Counted from the first letter of the stretch, positions 20,119-38,955 are shown. The stretch is 64,000 bases of DNA from Chrysomallon squamiferum (GCA_012295275.1 CM022675.1:15802189-15866188), one strand, 5' to 3'. Made by a program: numbers and translations. Notes: generated from the letters alone by a model not told the origin.

Positions 20119-22340
20119 ACAAATAAAACTGAATTTCGCAATAAAATAACTTTCAATTCTATTGATAAATTATATTTAGTTTATCTTTATATTTATTCAG
20201 AATATATATAACATGGGATGATATGATTTGACTCATTCTAAAACCCTTAAAATGGTATACTCTAAACGTTAGTGTCTCTCAAAATTGGTACTGCCGCAGT
20301 TGAAGCGTCTGATCGTTTTTGCTGGGTTGCGGCCTTTTACGATATTCAGTAACAATTTTCTTCACTTCCAATATCATTGAGTCTGCGCATTACCACAAGA
20401 AAGGAATCGCGGTCATTTAAGCTGTATTATGTTTTCTGGTCAACCAAAGCACCGATCAGGTAAATATTCATAATTAAAAATAACGTTAAAATACTATATT
20501 AATAGTAATAAGAATGTGTTCCATCCATAACTTAAGGTTTAGAGGTCTAGATTTTTGTCTAACATGTAAATAAAAGATAAAATGAAAATGGCGCCTTGTC
20601 TTTTTTTTAGCAATGGAGCATGTGGTGTCAGCAAAGTTTTCTCTGTTAAAAACTGCTAACTTCTTTTTGCACCAGTGTATAATATATATTTAATGTTTAG
20701 CATAACAAAATGTTTCAGATCACAACTTCAGTAATACAAAAAGCACCGCAACATGAAAAATGTATACTTCAGTTTTTCAAAAAGATCGGCCTGAATAGCT
20801 TATTTGTGAATCTTCAAATTAATGTTACTAAAAAAATGGAACAATTATAATTCAAATAAAACTGTTAAATATTAATGTTATAATGATAGAACTGAAATAA
20901 ATCACTGTTACAATGTTGCTGTCTGTACAGTCTACAAATATCTGTGTGTCGCAGCGTCATCATCGGTTATGTCAAAATCTTAATCCTAGAGAATCTGATA
21001 TTCTTGTTTGATTTATCTCTTGTATACTTAAAATAGGTAACTCCATTAATTCATTTAAGGGCATTACATTTCAGCTGCCCTCACAATATATTCAATGGAC
21101 AGTTATAATCTGGTTGGTGTTACAATGCTAATTTATTAGTTTTTCTTTACTATTAATTTTTTTTTTATAACCATTTTATAATCAACTGTATAAATTAGAA
21201 AAAGAACTACATTTAAGCTGTTGTATGCATCATGAATTTCTGTTTTATTTTTAACAACTACATATTATAGTAATGTAAATGTGATAATGAGGAAGTTGAG
21301 CTCATATATGACACAGCTTCATAGAAACATTCAACATTCTACTCAGAATGCCGAATTGTTTGCAGTTTCGAAACAATAATAAAAATAGTAATGTTACCTT
21401 TTGTTTTAACATGAAATATTTGATGAATGCAATACAATAAAACATTTACAAGATTCCTCCCACAACAAAAACCAAAACATTAATTGATTAAATAATGTGT
21501 ATAGCATTTGTCTGCTAATGTTTCCATACCAGAATTGCCAAAAATTAATAGTAAAATAATATAAGGGGAAATTTTTGATTTTTTAAAAAAATATCACAGA
21601 GTACAAATCTTAATTAGTGCTTTTACTATAGTTGTTGATTTGTGATAGGAAATAATACATTTTATAGCTGTAATTAATCTATGTTCTTATATTTGACATA
21701 ATATTTGGAAAGGTGTTGTATTCAGCTTTTTAAATCTTTATTATTTTAAATTGCACCTGTAGAAAAAGAAACCATATGATTATTATTATTATTTGTCTTA
21801 ATTGACACCAACATTAATAATTTTGTATTTGAGCATAACTTTCAACAGAGCTGAACCTTCATTTTAGGAATCGATTATTAGACAGGAACAAAAATAATTG
21901 GAAAATTATTTCCTTCGAATTTCCAGTAATAAACAGGACTGTTTTGTCAGCACAATACAGTAACATCTTGTTTGCATGTGTATTCATGAATCAGTATTAA
22001 CATAACTGAAAACCTGATCACTTGAACACATGGTGATGCTAATAATAATTTTTATTTTTATATTTATCATATTACTGTTTCCACATCATCAACAACAGGG
22101 CTTGTACAGCAGGGTTTTCTGCTGTTTGCAAATCACAAGTTCTATAGCATTCTTGTGTGAACTAACCTAAATAAAAATATTTTGTTCAGCATTTAATTAG
22201 TGACTCTACTAATTACTAAACATCTGGTTACATTTTATTTCAGCGATACTGTACTATTTTGAACAAAGCAAGTGAAAAGTATAAAACATTCACTAGGTGG
22301 GTGCTGATACCTGTAAAAGAAACTTAAGATTAATGTTACT
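19720..22340. other. Upstream region of HP1 copy A, with a possible 5'UTR exon
   Basis: A comparatively GC- and CpG-rich patch at about 20,285-20,459 (GCGTCTGATCG, GTTGCGGCC, TCGCGG) ends at CCGATCAG followed by the donor GTAAATA (20460). It is the best candidate for the promoter and noncoding first exon of HP1 copy A, because copy A's ATG lies 5 bp after a TTGTAG acceptor. The rest is AT-rich and featureless. Confidence 0.4.
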
Positions 22341-22576
22341 TATTTTAATTTCTTTTCTTTTTTAGCCTTTTCAAAAAAGAATACTGATGAATATTTAGTA
22401 TAGATCTCTAAAATATTTTAATTTTTAAATGCTTTGAAAATATAATCAGTTGTAAACGACCTATCAGCAGTTGTATACATTATACATACGTAGTATTTAA
22501 AGTAACCAGCATCGAGTATGACTACATTTCATCATGGTGTTGTAGATTGGTTAAACTTTTGCTTGATGTTGTAGAC

Positions 22577-25386
<2,810 letters not shown>

Positions 25387-28383
25387 CTGAAGGTTAAATA
25401 TGCCATTCATTAACAGAAGAAAAAAAGAATAGAAAAATTCATCAAAATATTTTATTTTGCTGATGGTAATTGCAACCATGTTGTTTGAAGGAAAGTGCTC
25501 AGATTGTCTTCAGATTTGATTGTTCAAAATTGGACTGCTCTAGAAGAAAATGTTTTCTGTGTTGTATCCTAGTGGTTGCAGTAAAACAGTTAAAAAGTTG
25601 TTTGTATGCAGTTTCATTGCACAGCTCCATGGCATCTTTTACATTCTTTGGTTCCTTCTTTTCTTATGGGGCTTGCAACATTTAAAACACAAATTATGAA
25701 TAAATAACATTGCAGGATTGATGCAGATAGCAGTGGAGTTACAATATTTCACAGAGTTGAAGGTTGACAACTTAAAATCCAAAGTAGGAAAACAGATCTA
25801 TCATGTTTACTTCTAATCATTTGGTTTTATTGCATCCTAGTTCAGTTATATAAATTCTTTGAGTTTGTTTTGTTTAAATGTTTTATATACAGTTAATTTT
25901 ACACTTTTGAAAGTTTTTCAGGATTAATAATTATATTTTGTTTTTAAATTTAAAAATTAATCTTGATCATGTTAGTGAAGTGAAATACTGTTTTAATTTG
26001 TTTTCACAGGAAATATGTTATGTGTATATTTTAAACACATGCATTTTATTATTATGATCAGTTTTAATTAGTGGTAATGTTTTACTCACAGTATAAGATA
26101 TAAGTAAATAAGCAGTGAGAAGGTGCATTTATTGTCGGATCTGGAATTGTGATTTGAATTAACCAGAAATATAATTATTAGAAAATAATTAAGAACAAAA
26201 CTTTAATTTTAATTTTATTTTTATTTTTATTTTTATGCAGAGTAAAAGTTAAAATTCCTTTCTTCTTTTGCTGCTTTTGTTTTTATCTTTACTTGCTATG
26301 TTTTCACTGTGAAAGCTTTGTGGCACTTGAAGGTTTTAGTTTGAATGTTATGCTAGTGTACGTGAGATGACAAAATCTTGTTTTGTTTTTCCTATTGATA
26401 CCAAAATTTTAATTGTGTTTTGGTATAAAATAAGTAAAGTAATAAAAAAAAAAATTAAAAAGAAGAAAGAAATTAAAACTGGTTTAAACTTACATCTTAA
26501 TATTTAAACAAGAATATAAAAATCATACATTAAATTTTCATATCATTTCATTTTGTACAATTTGAATATCTTTTTGAAAATCTTTTTTCTGATAATTAAA
26601 GCTGCATTTTAATATTGGACACTGGTCTACAATCCCTTATCTGAAATGACTAGCTAGATATTTGCAGAATGTGGTACAGTTAATGTTGTATTCATAATTA
26701 CAACCTCGAAACTCCCTTACTTCCACAAGTAGAACTGAATATTCAAGCATTTAAATTTTTCTCAAAAATTAGGATAGATACTATATAGCCAATTTAATTG
26801 TAAATTAGGATAGATACCGTATAGCCAAATTAATTGTAAATTAGGATAGATACTGTATAGCCAACTTAATCTCATAAATTACAATAATTATAATTTATAT
26901 TTATGGAAAATTAGTTCTTAAATGTAAATCTATGATAGACAAAGGTATTCTGCATGTAAAACATTAGACAAAAATAGACTATAATATAGTTTACATTTTA
27001 CAGTAAAGTGAGGAAATAAACAAAATATTATGTATAAACCAAGCTAAGCAGTGTATGTGGTTTTGGGCATGTACATTCGGATAAGGGATTGTGGGTGGAG
27101 GAAAGAAAAACTAGTATCTTTAAAATAACTGGCAGGGAACTTAGTAATTCAGGAACATCTAATAATTATATAGACTAACAATTAACAGTGTACGTATTAA
27201 ATTTCACTGAAATACTAAGATCATGTGAAATCTAAATGCTATTGGATTGTACTTGTATTACAGAAGAAAAAAGAAATAGTGAAAATGTCAAAATGTTTAT
27301 ATTATTGTAAAACGAAAACAAAAACGTTTTCATTCCACCTGTTATAAATGTTTTAGTTAACATTCTGAAAAATAAACACTGTGTAAAACATAACATTATA
27401 CTTCCAGAGTGTAAAACAGAATTTGTATGTTTTCATCATTTTCTTTTCTAATAAATTTTTTTCACTGTGTATCTGCTAGGCATAAAGACTCATTTGCTGT
27501 TGGTCTTTTATTGAATCGAATGCAGTTTTTGGACAAATATGTAAACCTTGCTTTTTTTCACCTCAGTTTTATGTTTACCTTTCATACAATAGTGTAATTA
27601 ATAACATGTTACGACATCTTTAAACAGGATTTATGAATGACAAATAATTTTACGTTTCTTGTACAAGAATGTAATGTAGACTTGTAAAGACTGATAATAG
27701 TGATGTAGAAAATTGTGTTTCATATTTTAAATGAATAAAGAATCTTGTCACCTCACATTGACTTGTTGTCTCTCTAAGTATGAAGTGTCTAGGCCCACAC
27801 ACAGAAATTTACATTGGGGCTGCATAATCTATGATTCAAAGTGCTGGAGTTTGTGGGTCATGGGGGCAAGCTGCTCTCCTGGAAAAATCTAGAACACTGG
27901 AGATCCATTTTCCTGTAATCCGAGAAGTAATTGGAAAGGTAGGTAATGAAATTGGGGTCTGTCAGAACAGATCTGTGGAAAAATTAAGGATATTGGTTAT
28001 GTAACCGAACATTTCTACTACACGTTATGAAATCTACTCTAAGTGAAAACTTCATACAGTTCGCAGTCTTGCCTATTTTGATTTTTACCCATCAGTAGAG
28101 GGATCTTGGCAGACTGGGGGGTGTCCATACATTTTTCTTCTGTAATTTCTTTTATGTTAAATCGGTGAGAAAACAAATGGTCAAAATATTTTTGAGTTAC
28201 CAGTTTCTCTTTAATTTATTACAAAAGAATAATGATTTGCAATGTTGTTGAGGAAAAGGTGGAACTGCAATGTTCACAAAGCCCAGTTTGGTAGGAGGGA
28301 ATGTTATAAATGACTGTTCTAAGCATGCAGAAATGAATTTTGGTATCTTCATTAATTCATTTAATAAATTTATGTTAATCAAA
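25387..28383. other. 3' flank of HP1 copy A
   Basis: Shares blocks with copy B's 3' side (25,430-25,610 with 38,285-38,440, and 25,935-26,150 with 46,905-47,120), and so belongs to the duplicated segment. It contains three tandem 36-bp copies of AAATTAGGATAGATACTATA-type sequence at 26,766-26,871. A polyadenylation-like AATAAA lies near 27,735. No additional gene recognised. Confidence 0.6.
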
Positions 28384-28600
28384 TTAGGTGGGTGATGCAG
28401 AAATAGTTTTATAATCACTAGTTAACATTAGTAAAAGTGCAGTTAAAAATTTCCTGATTAAATAAACTGAAATGGAAAACTGTTTTTCCACGGCAAGGTA
28501 ACCATGTGAAAGCAAACAAGTAAGATGCGGGATTCTCAGCGGTTGTTGTGTTGTTGGTTGCCACCACAGTACATACATTTTAACTTCAGTGTTCTCTCTC
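28384..28600 (-). mobile_element. Third, internally deleted copy of the Tigger-flank repeat
   Basis: The sequence from AAATTAGGTGGGTGATGCAG to the TTTTAACTTCAGTG region repeats 29,592-30,100 in the same orientation, but the middle (including the transposase start) is missing. It abuts the right arm of the inverted duplication. Confidence 0.75.
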
Positions 28601-28609
28601 TCTGTGTGT

Positions 28610-30258
28610 TCTCTCATGCGTGTATGTGTCAGTGTGGGTGTGTAAGATTTAGTCAGGAAGATATTACTGTTTTTCTTCAAGCAAGCTTGAAATAATTATT
28701 TTATAATGAGGCAATGGATTTTCTGCTGGGCTAAGAAAAACGTTTTGGATATTCACTGAAAGATTTACTTTGAAAATAAATGCAACAACAGTTTAATGAC
28801 TGAAAATCATTTCTAATTTGGCACTTTCATTTCTTTCTTTTTTTTCCTCAGTCGTTTACTTATTTTTGTGTTTTCAGTTACTTTTCCTTTTTAATATATA
28901 TGAACAATTTGTGGAGAATTTCAGTCATTTTACATTCCTACAAATATACACATACAAATACCGAACATAAACCAAATTCAGAAAACCTGCTGAATTCCAT
29001 TTCTCGTAGTGAGTGAAAAAAGGTTTGTCTTTTTCTTTTTTAAAAATGGATTAATGAAAATAAAACACACTTTTGTATTATTATTATTATTATTATTTTA
29101 TCCTGTAAAGTACAATGCAATATTACGTAATTTTCTATATGTATAACTTAAATAAACATGTTTACTTTTCAACCTTTTATATTATGCATGGCATTGTGCT
29201 TGATTTTTAGAATGTTAAATGTATTACAATTTTTGTTTGTTTAATTTCCACTCGAAATATAAATAAGTATTATATACAGGTATTTTTGATAAAGGTAATA
29301 AAAAAAAAAAAAAATGGTTCTGTTAACTATAGTTTTCTTTTTACTTTTCATTGTGTATTTTATATTTTAATTACGTATTTAACTATTATCCAGAAATATT
29401 ATCTCCGGTCCAAAACTTGCCGGATAAATCTTATCTGGTCGTTGATATCTATCTGCATAATATACAGTGGTACCGTGACTTACAAGTTTAATTCGTTATG
29501 TGAACAAGCTCGTAACTCAATTTGCACGTATATCAAATTAATTTTCAGAAATGAAATTAATTGAAATACCATTTATCCGTTCCAGCCGATCAAATTAGGT
29601 GGGTGATGCACAAATGGTCGTATAATCACTAGTTAACTGGTTGATAATGAGTTCATTAAACAAAATAAACATTTGTAAAAGTCTGCAGTTAAAAATTTCC
29701 TGATTAAATAAACTGAAATGGAAAACTTGTTTTGTTATGCCTGTTAGGAATCTGTAATAGTTCTGAATGGGAAAATGTATCATCTGCTCTGTAGTAACGA
29801 TTTTATGGCAAAAATTCATTCAGTATACTTTTGGCAAGAATGAGTTAATAAAAATAAAAATGAATATCCAAATATAAATTAGAGAAAATATTTTATTATA
29901 TTTAATCCGCTTCTTCTTCTCAGCACTGTCCTTTGCACTCACTTTCTTAGGATCCATAGAAATTTGGCAAAATACTGCACAAAACATGAGATGCTTCCAC
30001 GGTGAGGTAACCATGTGAAAGCAAACGAGTAAGACGCGGGATTCTCAGCGGTTGTTGTGTTGTTGGTTGCTACCACAGTATATACATTTTAACTTCAGTG
30101 CTCTCGCTCTCTCTCTCTCTCTCTCTGAATGTGTATTGTAGTATAAATATTATTTCATCTCACTAACATTTTCATCTCTCACACTAAAATCATAGTGAAC
30201 AAAAACAGTATATATCTTACATATCGTTTTAAATTTAATCATAATACCGACATAGAAA

Positions 30259-30303
<45 letters not shown>

Positions 30304-30445
30304 TTAGAATTCGTGGCATGAATGAATTACAGCGATCTTCAATGACAGTTTACTTCAGCGGTACTGCTTTTTGACAAAATTATCTGTATTTCATATATTT
30401 GTCATTTTTTTCATATAATTATTACCAAAGTAAATTTTCATTATA
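28610..30445 (-). repeat. Right arm of the large inverted duplication
   Basis: Reverse-complement counterpart of 17,817-19,715. It contains the same Tigger terminal repeat (starting at 29465 after TA) and the same transposase start (ATG complement at 29957-29955). The spacer between the arms is about 8.9 kb and holds HP1 copy A. A further short fragment of the same family lies at 30,447-30,545. Confidence 0.9.
29465..29957 (-). mobile_element. Tigger/pogo transposon fragment (right arm)
   Basis: Mirror of the left-arm fragment: terminal repeat CAGTGGTACC at 29465 preceded by TA, and the MDPKKVSAKDSAEKKKR start on the minus strand. Truncated in the same way, so the damage predates the duplication. 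Confidence 0.75.
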
Positions 30446-31039
30446 GCTCTGTAGTAACAATTTTATGGCAAAAATTCATTCAATATACTTTTGGCAAGAA
30501 AGAGTTAATAAAAATAAAAATATAAATCAGATAAAATATTTAGTTAAACTTAGTTAAAAGCCTCCATTGGCTGGTGAGCAGAGCACGGCTGCCTGTGTAA
30601 CGACAGAGAACAGGTCTATTCTGTGGCCACCATTTATCCGGCACACTCATGTTTCTCATCATACGCACGTTTCAAGAAAACCTGTCAACAAAACAATGAT
30701 AAATGACAAAACGAGATATTGCATGGGTACGTTATCAGTTAGTCAGTTTATTAACAAAACGTATTTATAAATTAAATTTAATTTATCGAACTGAGAACAC
30801 AGATACTGAGATAGCGAGATTGAGCTGAGCCAGACTTTTTCAGCTGGGCAGTAGATTACTATAGACTGGGTCCAAGTGGCGTCACGAAAACGAAGTCGAC
30901 CACTTTTCGGACCACCGAAGCCTTTGTTGCTTTACCTATGGCAGCGAGGCGTGCCCCATAAAAGAAGAAGTTGTACGATGACGAAGAAAAAAGGACATTA
31001 TTGAAACGTTGAGGAATGTTACAACAGATCAGAGAGCGA

Positions 31040-31205
31040 TGTAGAAAAGATTCACTATCATGTAATTCCAGCTATAATAAAACATCAAGGTGAAGAAACT
31101 GAGCAGTGAACGGAGGCGATTATGGCTTGCAATGCTGAATAAAAATATGGACGGCAAAAATCCAGCAAATCTTCGAACGGGCCGGTTCCGCAATGTAATT
31201 ATTTA
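31040..31205 (+). pseudogene. Decayed THAP-domain fragment
   Basis: In one frame the sequence reads HYHVIPAIIKHQGEETE; after a frameshift it continues KLSSERRRLWLAMLNKN and NPANLRTGRF. This matches the middle of a transposon-type THAP zinc finger (the usual pattern is a conserved Pro, HQGE-like loop, RRR-WL, then an Asn-rich region leading to C-x2-H). Here the final Cys/His pair is replaced (TGRF) and the frame is broken. It is likely a remnant of an element related to the THAP transposon 1.5 kb downstream. Confidence 0.55.
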
Positions 31206-31209
31206 GAGT

Positions 31210-32743
31210 TATCTTCCGATTCCTGACTTCCGGGTAGTACCGTTTGCTTTGCACACAATTTAATGGCCACTGTCACTTATAACCAGAAATCAGAGCTGCA
31301 GTTGTAGTAACGCCTTATGATTTTCCATCTCGAACTCTTGCCCAGAAACCATTTGATTTAGTCCAAGTGCAGCCTTTACTATTCAGGGAGCAGGAAGGTA
31401 AACAGCCACGAAGTCTAACATTAATTTTTAGTTATCAGTGCGTTACAAGCGAGGTTATGATGGATGAATAGAGGATATCTACGCTTATAGAATCATAAAG
31501 GTGAGACCATTTTGGTAAGGACCGAAATACGTACTTGGTGTGTTGTAATTTGCAAAATCGGAACCGATGCGGGGAGGGAGGGGCAATTGTGGACGCTTTG
31601 TTTAAACACTCAAACTGGTTTTCACAGAGATTATTTTATTGATGTAGTTCTCTATCTCGGTATCTATTTACTGAATAAAACATGGATGCTGCATGATATT
31701 TTGTGATTAATTACCGTTTGGTTATAGCAGTGCTATGTAAACAATGAAATGTAGACTGGACTATCTATATTACTATTAGCCTAAGTAAATGTAATTTAAA
31801 TTGTTAAAAACATGTTATTGAAAGCGGAATGGGATGTTGTACTAGTCATAGGGTTTGATTATTCTTATGTACATGTATTATATATGTGTGTTTGTTGTGT
31901 TTAAAATTTATAATATATGTAACAGTATTTGAGTTTGTTTTCAAAAAGATGACAAACAGCTGTAGGTTCAGGACAATGGCTTTTTATTTGACATCACACA
32001 CAATGTATGTTTAAAACCTTGAAACAGTCAAATCAATAAATTAAAATACAACAAGATGACATTACAATAAGAAATACATACATATGACGCATGACATTCC
32101 CTAGACTGTCATAAATAATTAAACATCTATCGAAGCACATATTGCTAATACATGGTTCCTATCAAACAATACATGTGACATTACACCATATATTATTCCT
32201 TCATGCAATTATACAATCCATACTTTCCTAATACATTCACTACTAATGTTTAACATATTCATATACATCACATCATAAAATTATACACTTAACTACACAG
32301 TCATGTACATACCAAGTTTGTGTAACTAAGGTTTAACACCTGGCTGGTAACCGACACACACATTCAACAATAGTGATCTAAATAAAATAATAAAACACAT
32401 TACAATCAAAGTCCATAATTATATTAATAGCAGTACTAGTCATAGCATAAAATAAACTATCACTTCTGAGAATGCAAACTATACAAACATCTTACTCTCA
32501 GTTAACTATCACACAATAATTAACTTAATGTTAAACCCCTTAGTATTTAGTTATAAGAAAATATTATATAATGCTATTGACATTGGATTAATTAGATATA
32601 CTAAACATTAAAACACATATGCATACAATGATTACCAGTAAATAAGAATAATTTAATTAGTTACAGGAAACATTACAAATATTATAAATTACCATTATAT
32701 ACAGATAAAACTCGATATTGCACATCTATATTTTTTTCACAGG
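31210..32743. other. Flank of the THAP element
   Basis: CpG-containing sequence to about 31,500, then AT-rich DNA in which CATA- and ACAT-rich words recur (31,980-32,720). No exon recognised. The 5' end of the downstream transposon should lie here, but no terminal repeat could be fixed. Confidence 0.4.
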
Positions 32744-34480
32744 ATGGGTAAGAGGTACTGCTGTGTGCCAGGCTGTCACAACACCTCTGACTCTCTACAA
32801 CCAGACGGATCCCACTTTATTATGCGACGCTTTCCCATGTCAGAGAAGAAAGCTCACATCAAACAGCAGTGGCTCGCCAGAGTAAGAAATGTGAGGGCTG
32901 ACTTCTGTTTACGAGATAACACGAGAATATGCAGTGCACACTTTGAGGGTAGCTTTACAGACACATCCGTGCCAACCATATTTCCATCCAAACCAAAGAC
33001 AGCAGTGACCCCAAGAAGGCCTCTTGTCAGACACAGTCGAAATGATAGTATAGAGAACCAGAACCATTCAGACAACTGTGAGAATGACTGCAACACCAGT
33101 GTTGAAACTCAGACAGTTACTGTTACAACAACAGATTCGTGGACAAACACAACTCAGCCAGTTATTACAGATACCAGAACACAACATGGGTCAGCATTTT
33201 CATCAATCAGTGTAGGTAAAGTATTATAGTAATGTTTACTTCCTTTAACTGTTATATTTAACTTTCTGTTATTATACGGCAATATGGAGCAGATAGTATA
33301 CAAGTTCCACAAGGAACAGGAACAAGTTTACCACATCCGATACACTGGGCAAAGTCAAAGCCCTTTGTTAGTTTCTAACTGTTTGAGTTTGTTTACGTAC
33401 AGAGGATGTTGGATAAATAATTTAATGGTTTAGTAATGAAATCTTAACTCTGGGTCTGCGATCAATCAGTGATGAGTGGAGAGATTCTGGTCAGTTATTG
33501 ACGTGTCAACAGGCTTATGTCGTGGGTATTTAGAGTATGTTTTGTTGGATAACAGTTTGCTTTGTTGTGGTGTGTTTTTCGCAATAGCCAATCTGGTTTT
33601 TACTACCCAGAAGTTGTTTGTGCAACGGCATCTAATGACAAATCAACACACACACACACACACACACACTTTATTGCATTTGTTTAAACAATTATTTTAC
33701 ATGTTAAGCAATAATTAAAATCTTCTTGTGTGTGCATACAAATATATAAAAACAAAAACGAGAACAAAAAGAGAATTGACATAGTATTACATATATTTAT
33801 AAATCTTACAAACATTAAGACTGATTTTAAACATAAATTATATCACCATGCACATTGTACAATATAGTACTAGTATGTACCATAGTTCAACAGTATATAT
33901 TTGAACATACATAAATTTGTTAATCCTGTATTTTATTAGACATATTTAAATAAACTGCTGTACATTTTCAGAAAAGAGAACAGACTTACACCAGAAAGAC
34001 AGTCCTGACTGGATACCGACAGTTAATATGTCAAAAGCAGCACAATCAACTCCATGTGTCAGAAAGAGCAGTAGAAAAGTGGACATGGCTGTGAAGATCG
34101 ATGCAGCTAAAACATTACTAGAGTTACGTGGAATGGATGGACAAAACGAGGTTGACATGCTTGGCATTGATCACGAAACAGGTACAGCAGCCCAGACAGA
34201 CATTGATCAGCCTCTGTATGTAGCAATGCAAGAAGAATTACAAACTTTAAGAACAGAAAATGTCAAATTAAATGCTGAAGTATCTAGTTCCTGCTCAAAA
34301 TTCATAATTTCAGAATTCAGTGGCGGTGATGAAAAAGTTAAATACTTCACAGGTCTTCCAGAGTTCACTGTCCTACTTTCCCTGTTTCATTTCTTAGATC
34401 CCAGTTTGCCAATTAAGCAGTCACTGGACAAATTTCAAATTTTAATGCTATGTTTAATGTGGTTCAGTTATATTTACTAG
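32744..34480 (+). CDS. THAP-domain protein with truncated transposase domain (ISL2EU/Harbinger-like remnant)
   Basis: Two exons, 32744-33215 and 33972-34480, joined GT-AG in phase (G/AA), give 326 residues. Residues 1-85 are a THAP C2CH zinc finger: C6/C7 and C11, C63-x2-H66, W43 and the VPTIF box at 76-80. After a Ser/Thr/Asn-rich linker comes DSPDWIPTV, a short coiled-coil-like segment (MQEELQTLRTENVKL), then KVKYFTGLP at about 279, the helical domain that precedes the DDE catalytic domain in THAP-type transposases. The protein stops at SYIY before any catalytic residue. Known: THAP fingers bind DNA, and some transposons encode them. Inferred: a 3'-truncated or domesticated transposase. The short downstream minus-strand remnant supports the transposon origin. 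Confidence 0.75.
33647..33669. repeat. (AC)n microsatellite
   Basis: Eleven to twelve AC dinucleotides inside the intron of the THAP ORF. Confidence 0.9.
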
Positions 34481-34564
34481 TACAATTGTGGCACAAGTTT
34501 AAAGATAATTTTCATGTATATGAATATGAAGCCTTTAGTCAGTTGACCAGAACTAAAAAACAGG

Positions 34565-34685
34565 ATCATTAACAATATCCATGTATGTTATTGCTGGCAA
34601 AATGTCTACATTTTCTGACCATCCTTCCAGCTCAGATGGGTCATTCCCATCAATTAATTCTAATTCAAGGCTATCCCTATAAATA
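34565..34685 (-). pseudogene. Remnant of the second ORF of the THAP transposon
   Basis: On the minus strand a peptide with DGNDPSELEGWSENVDILP followed by AITYMDIVND resembles the N-terminal part of the companion (SWIM/YqaJ-type) protein that I recall from ISL2EU elements. It is convergent with the THAP ORF and decays into stops. Confidence 0.4.
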
Positions 34686-35337
34686 ACATTGTCTTTAGAA
34701 GATTTAGCCATCAGTTTTACCATCACTTTTATGAATTTACATTTTGTTACACTCTGCTCTCATGTGTTACTGCATGGTTGTTCCATCTATGGCAGGCTGG
34801 AAAAGGCTTCATTTTAAAACGTTCAGTGTTCTGCATACTGTTCATGTTATTTATCATGACTATTAAAATATTAATTACATGTTATAGAGGAAAAAAATGC
34901 CTTCATTGTTGCTCTTTAAATAAGTATATGGTAATTTTTTTTGTTTTTAAACTTAAGAGTTCTAAAGATTGAATCCTGAAAGATTAAAGTGTACTTTTAC
35001 TACTTAACTGAGTCACAGTGTCACTTTCCCTGTCACTTCTGTTGCAGTAGGTTCAAATTAACTTATTTTAATTTTTAGTATTATTATTATTAAAATAAAC
35101 ACTGAAAACTATTTAGTATGGATCTATCAAAATCTTTTAATTTCTAAATGCTTAGAAAATATTTTAATCTGTTGTAAACAATTTATCAACAAATTTATGT
35201 GTGTGGAAATAGATGTAATGCATTTATATATGTATACATGTATGTATTATTAAAATTAATGTATTTATGGTGAAGAGTATGACTACATTTCAACATAGTG
35301 TTGTAGATTGGTTAAACTTTTGCTTGATGTTGTAGAC

Positions 35338-37664
<2,327 letters not shown>

Positions 37665-37689
37665 ACGAAAGGCTAAATTTGTCTTTCAA

Positions 37690-38265
37690 ACTGTTAGCCT
37701 TGAACCATGAACTCCTGGTCCCACCACGACCTTCACCCTGTGCACCAGATTGGCTGAAACTCAGTTAGGTACAGGTATATCAGAAGATTCTCCACAACAA
37801 GTATGTTCACAATAGCAACATTCTGAGAGTCTAAGCTACCATCTGATGCCACTGTTAGATGGTGTTATTGTAATGTTTGCATTGTTTGAGTTGTGAGATA
37901 CACACCTCCTTTGCACAACTGGTCTTAGGTTTACTTTTTGTCCATTGCTATAACACTGAATCTATCTGTAACCATCTGAAATATTCTCCAGATCATTGTC
38001 ATTATAGTTCTGACCAAAATCATCCAAAGTTCTACAACCTTTATGAATAATTCGGCACCAGAAATTGCAAGTTCAGACTCTGCTAATTTTTGCATACAAA
38101 AAACCCTGGACCCATTTCTTTCTCAATGCAGTCATCTTGTTTACCATATATTAAGAAGATGAATTCTTTGGCCACAGACTAGTGCCTTTGTACATTCCAT
38201 AATTTCGCTTAGTTCTTAACTAATATTATAAGAAAATAAGAAAACTTTGTTTCCTGGAACTTTGG
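37690..38265. other. Insertion in the 3' side of HP1 copy B
   Basis: Sequence absent from the equivalent place after copy A's stop codon (25,400-25,430). It is relatively GC-rich. Minus-strand frames give short plausible peptides (CRIIHKGCRTLDDFGQNYND), but these are full of stops. Probably a mobile-element remnant I do not recognise. Confidence 0.4.
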
Positions 38266-38689
38266 TCTAAGAGAAGGGAAAAAAAAAATTCATCAAAATA
38301 TTTTCTTTTTTAACCATGTTGTGTGAATGAAAGTACTCAGAGTTAAGCTATTTCTTCTTCAAACTCGACTGTTTAAATTTATTGCCTGTTTTTCATTAGC
38401 AGCTGCAATGAAGCAATTTAAAAGTTGTTTTTATGTGTAGTATAGAGTAGTAGTAACCATTATAATTATATCCTATCCTAAGAAGGTGAATATTTAATGT
38501 TTATTAGTTTATAAAGTCATCAGAGAGGGCTACAAACTTAGGCTTGCAAGGTAAATAAAGATTACTGCTTTGTTAGTGCTGGTAACTCTTTGATCTTGAC
38601 ACATTACCATGTACAGCAGCTGCTGCTTGGGGCTTAGGGGAAGTCTTCCCAGAAAATAAAGCTTTGCAGTCTTATTTATATATTAGTGG

Positions 38690-38955
38690 ACAAGATCTTA
38701 GATATATATTAGTGAAGATTATTTAGGATTATTGCGTTCATTTTAATATGTCTACTAAAAATAATAATTAAAGATGACACAAAAATTGTATTGTAAGCAT
38801 GTTATTGCCACATTTTACTTGTGGACTTTCATTTATATTGAATATGCTAGAACACAGTTTATTAAATGTTTTGGTGTGACTTTAAGTAATAGTGGTTAGA
38901 ATTTATAATAATTAACTTGATCTGTATTAATTTTCATGTGGGAATATATTAAAAA
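38690..38955. repeat. Left flank inverted repeat of the MULE block
   Basis: In reverse complement this matches about 45,575-45,795 (shared words: TTTTACTTGTGGACTTTCAT, TTTATTAAATGTTTTGG, CATTTTAATATGTCTACT). MULE transposons are known for long terminal inverted repeats of this size. Confidence 0.7.
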
